A DNA stretch of 64,000 nucleotides from Mucilaginibacter sp. (GTDB taxonomy: Bacteria; Bacteroidota; Bacteroidia; Sphingobacteriales; Sphingobacteriaceae). The DNA lies in assembly GCA_030445275.1 (NCBI GenBank), contig JAUCSE010000021.1, positions 62,001-126,000 of the forward strand, given 5' to 3'. The notes under the pieces were generated by a model. The model was not told the origin of the DNA, searched no databases, and saw nothing but the letters and a program-made list of their open reading frames with translations. Positions 63,974 to 64,000 of the stretch are shown here, one piece after another. The position numbers and the translations under genes were made by a program. Position 1 is the first letter of the stretch; each line of letters opens with the position of its first letter.

Positions 63974-64000
63974 AAATGTGAGCTCGGGGTAGATAATTAG
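63974..64000. repeat. Partial outer motif of the 6.7-kb composite repeat
   Basis: ATGTGAGCTCGGGGTAGATAA resembles ATGTGAGTTTGGGATAAGAAA at 6689. The likely start of another dispersed element, cut by the window end. Confidence 0.4.

Overview
The window looks like chromosomal DNA of a Bacteroidota bacterium, most likely family Sphingobacteriaceae and close to Mucilaginibacter. The genus is an inference from style, not a database match. The evidence is three SusC/SusD outer-membrane nutrient-uptake pairs, FecI/FecR-type sigma/anti-sigma genes, a GLPGLI protein next to its usual beta-barrel partner, a DUF6377-type regulator, TAnnTTTG promoter -7 boxes, and many intergenic palindromic repeats. No tRNA, rRNA, CRISPR array, insertion sequence, phage gene or integrase was found.

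Layout. 1-6.7 kb: a truncated ECF sigma gene (minus), a FecR anti-sigma (plus), a two-hairpin leader, an STN-type SusC and a SusD. 7-12.3 kb: an ABC-type permease, a Nudix hydrolase and, convergent to them, a LytS/LytTR-type two-component pair. 12.4-16.1 kb: GLPGLI protein plus TonB-type receptor, overlapping by ATGA. 16.7-19.9 kb: a papain-like cysteine protease lipoprotein, a PuuE-like deacetylase-fold protein and a divergent AraC regulator. 19.9-26.3 kb: a leftward tetR-tolC-adaptor-RND efflux operon with three matching candidate TetR operators. 26.5-27.8 kb: an MBL-fold hydrolase divergent from an HxlR regulator.

28.2-46.0 kb is the largest coherent locus: trehalase GH37, a DUF6377-type membrane regulator, SusC, SusD, a GyrI-like exported protein, an FG-GAP/UnbV lipoprotein, a secreted GH65 enzyme, a vanadium haloperoxidase-fold lipoprotein, a GH130 lipoprotein and a peptide-deformylase-like protein. 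It reads as a polysaccharide/oligosaccharide utilisation locus (PUL) for small alpha-glucosides, possibly also mannosides. The GH65 enzyme has two Glu residues with the same spacing as the acid/base pair I recall for a Flavobacterium kojibiose hydrolase.

46.0-54.2 kb holds small regulatory and stress-type genes: SnoaL-like, AraC, DinB, ArsR-like, a serine hydrolase with a C-terminal TPR region, an ECF sigma/FecR pair with no receptor beside it, a DUF1348-like protein, AraC and an SDR. 54.8-64.0 kb is a second PUL: SusC, SusD, DUF3823 lipoprotein, a large secreted protein that looks like a glycosidase-type barrel with a GATase-like second domain and no family I can name, and a propeller-like lipoprotein. 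This is the best candidate here for an undescribed activity.

Intergenic regions carry at least four families of dispersed inverted repeats. One 107-bp element occurs nearly intact twice in opposite orientation. Several promoters carry symmetric or phased repeats that look like operators.
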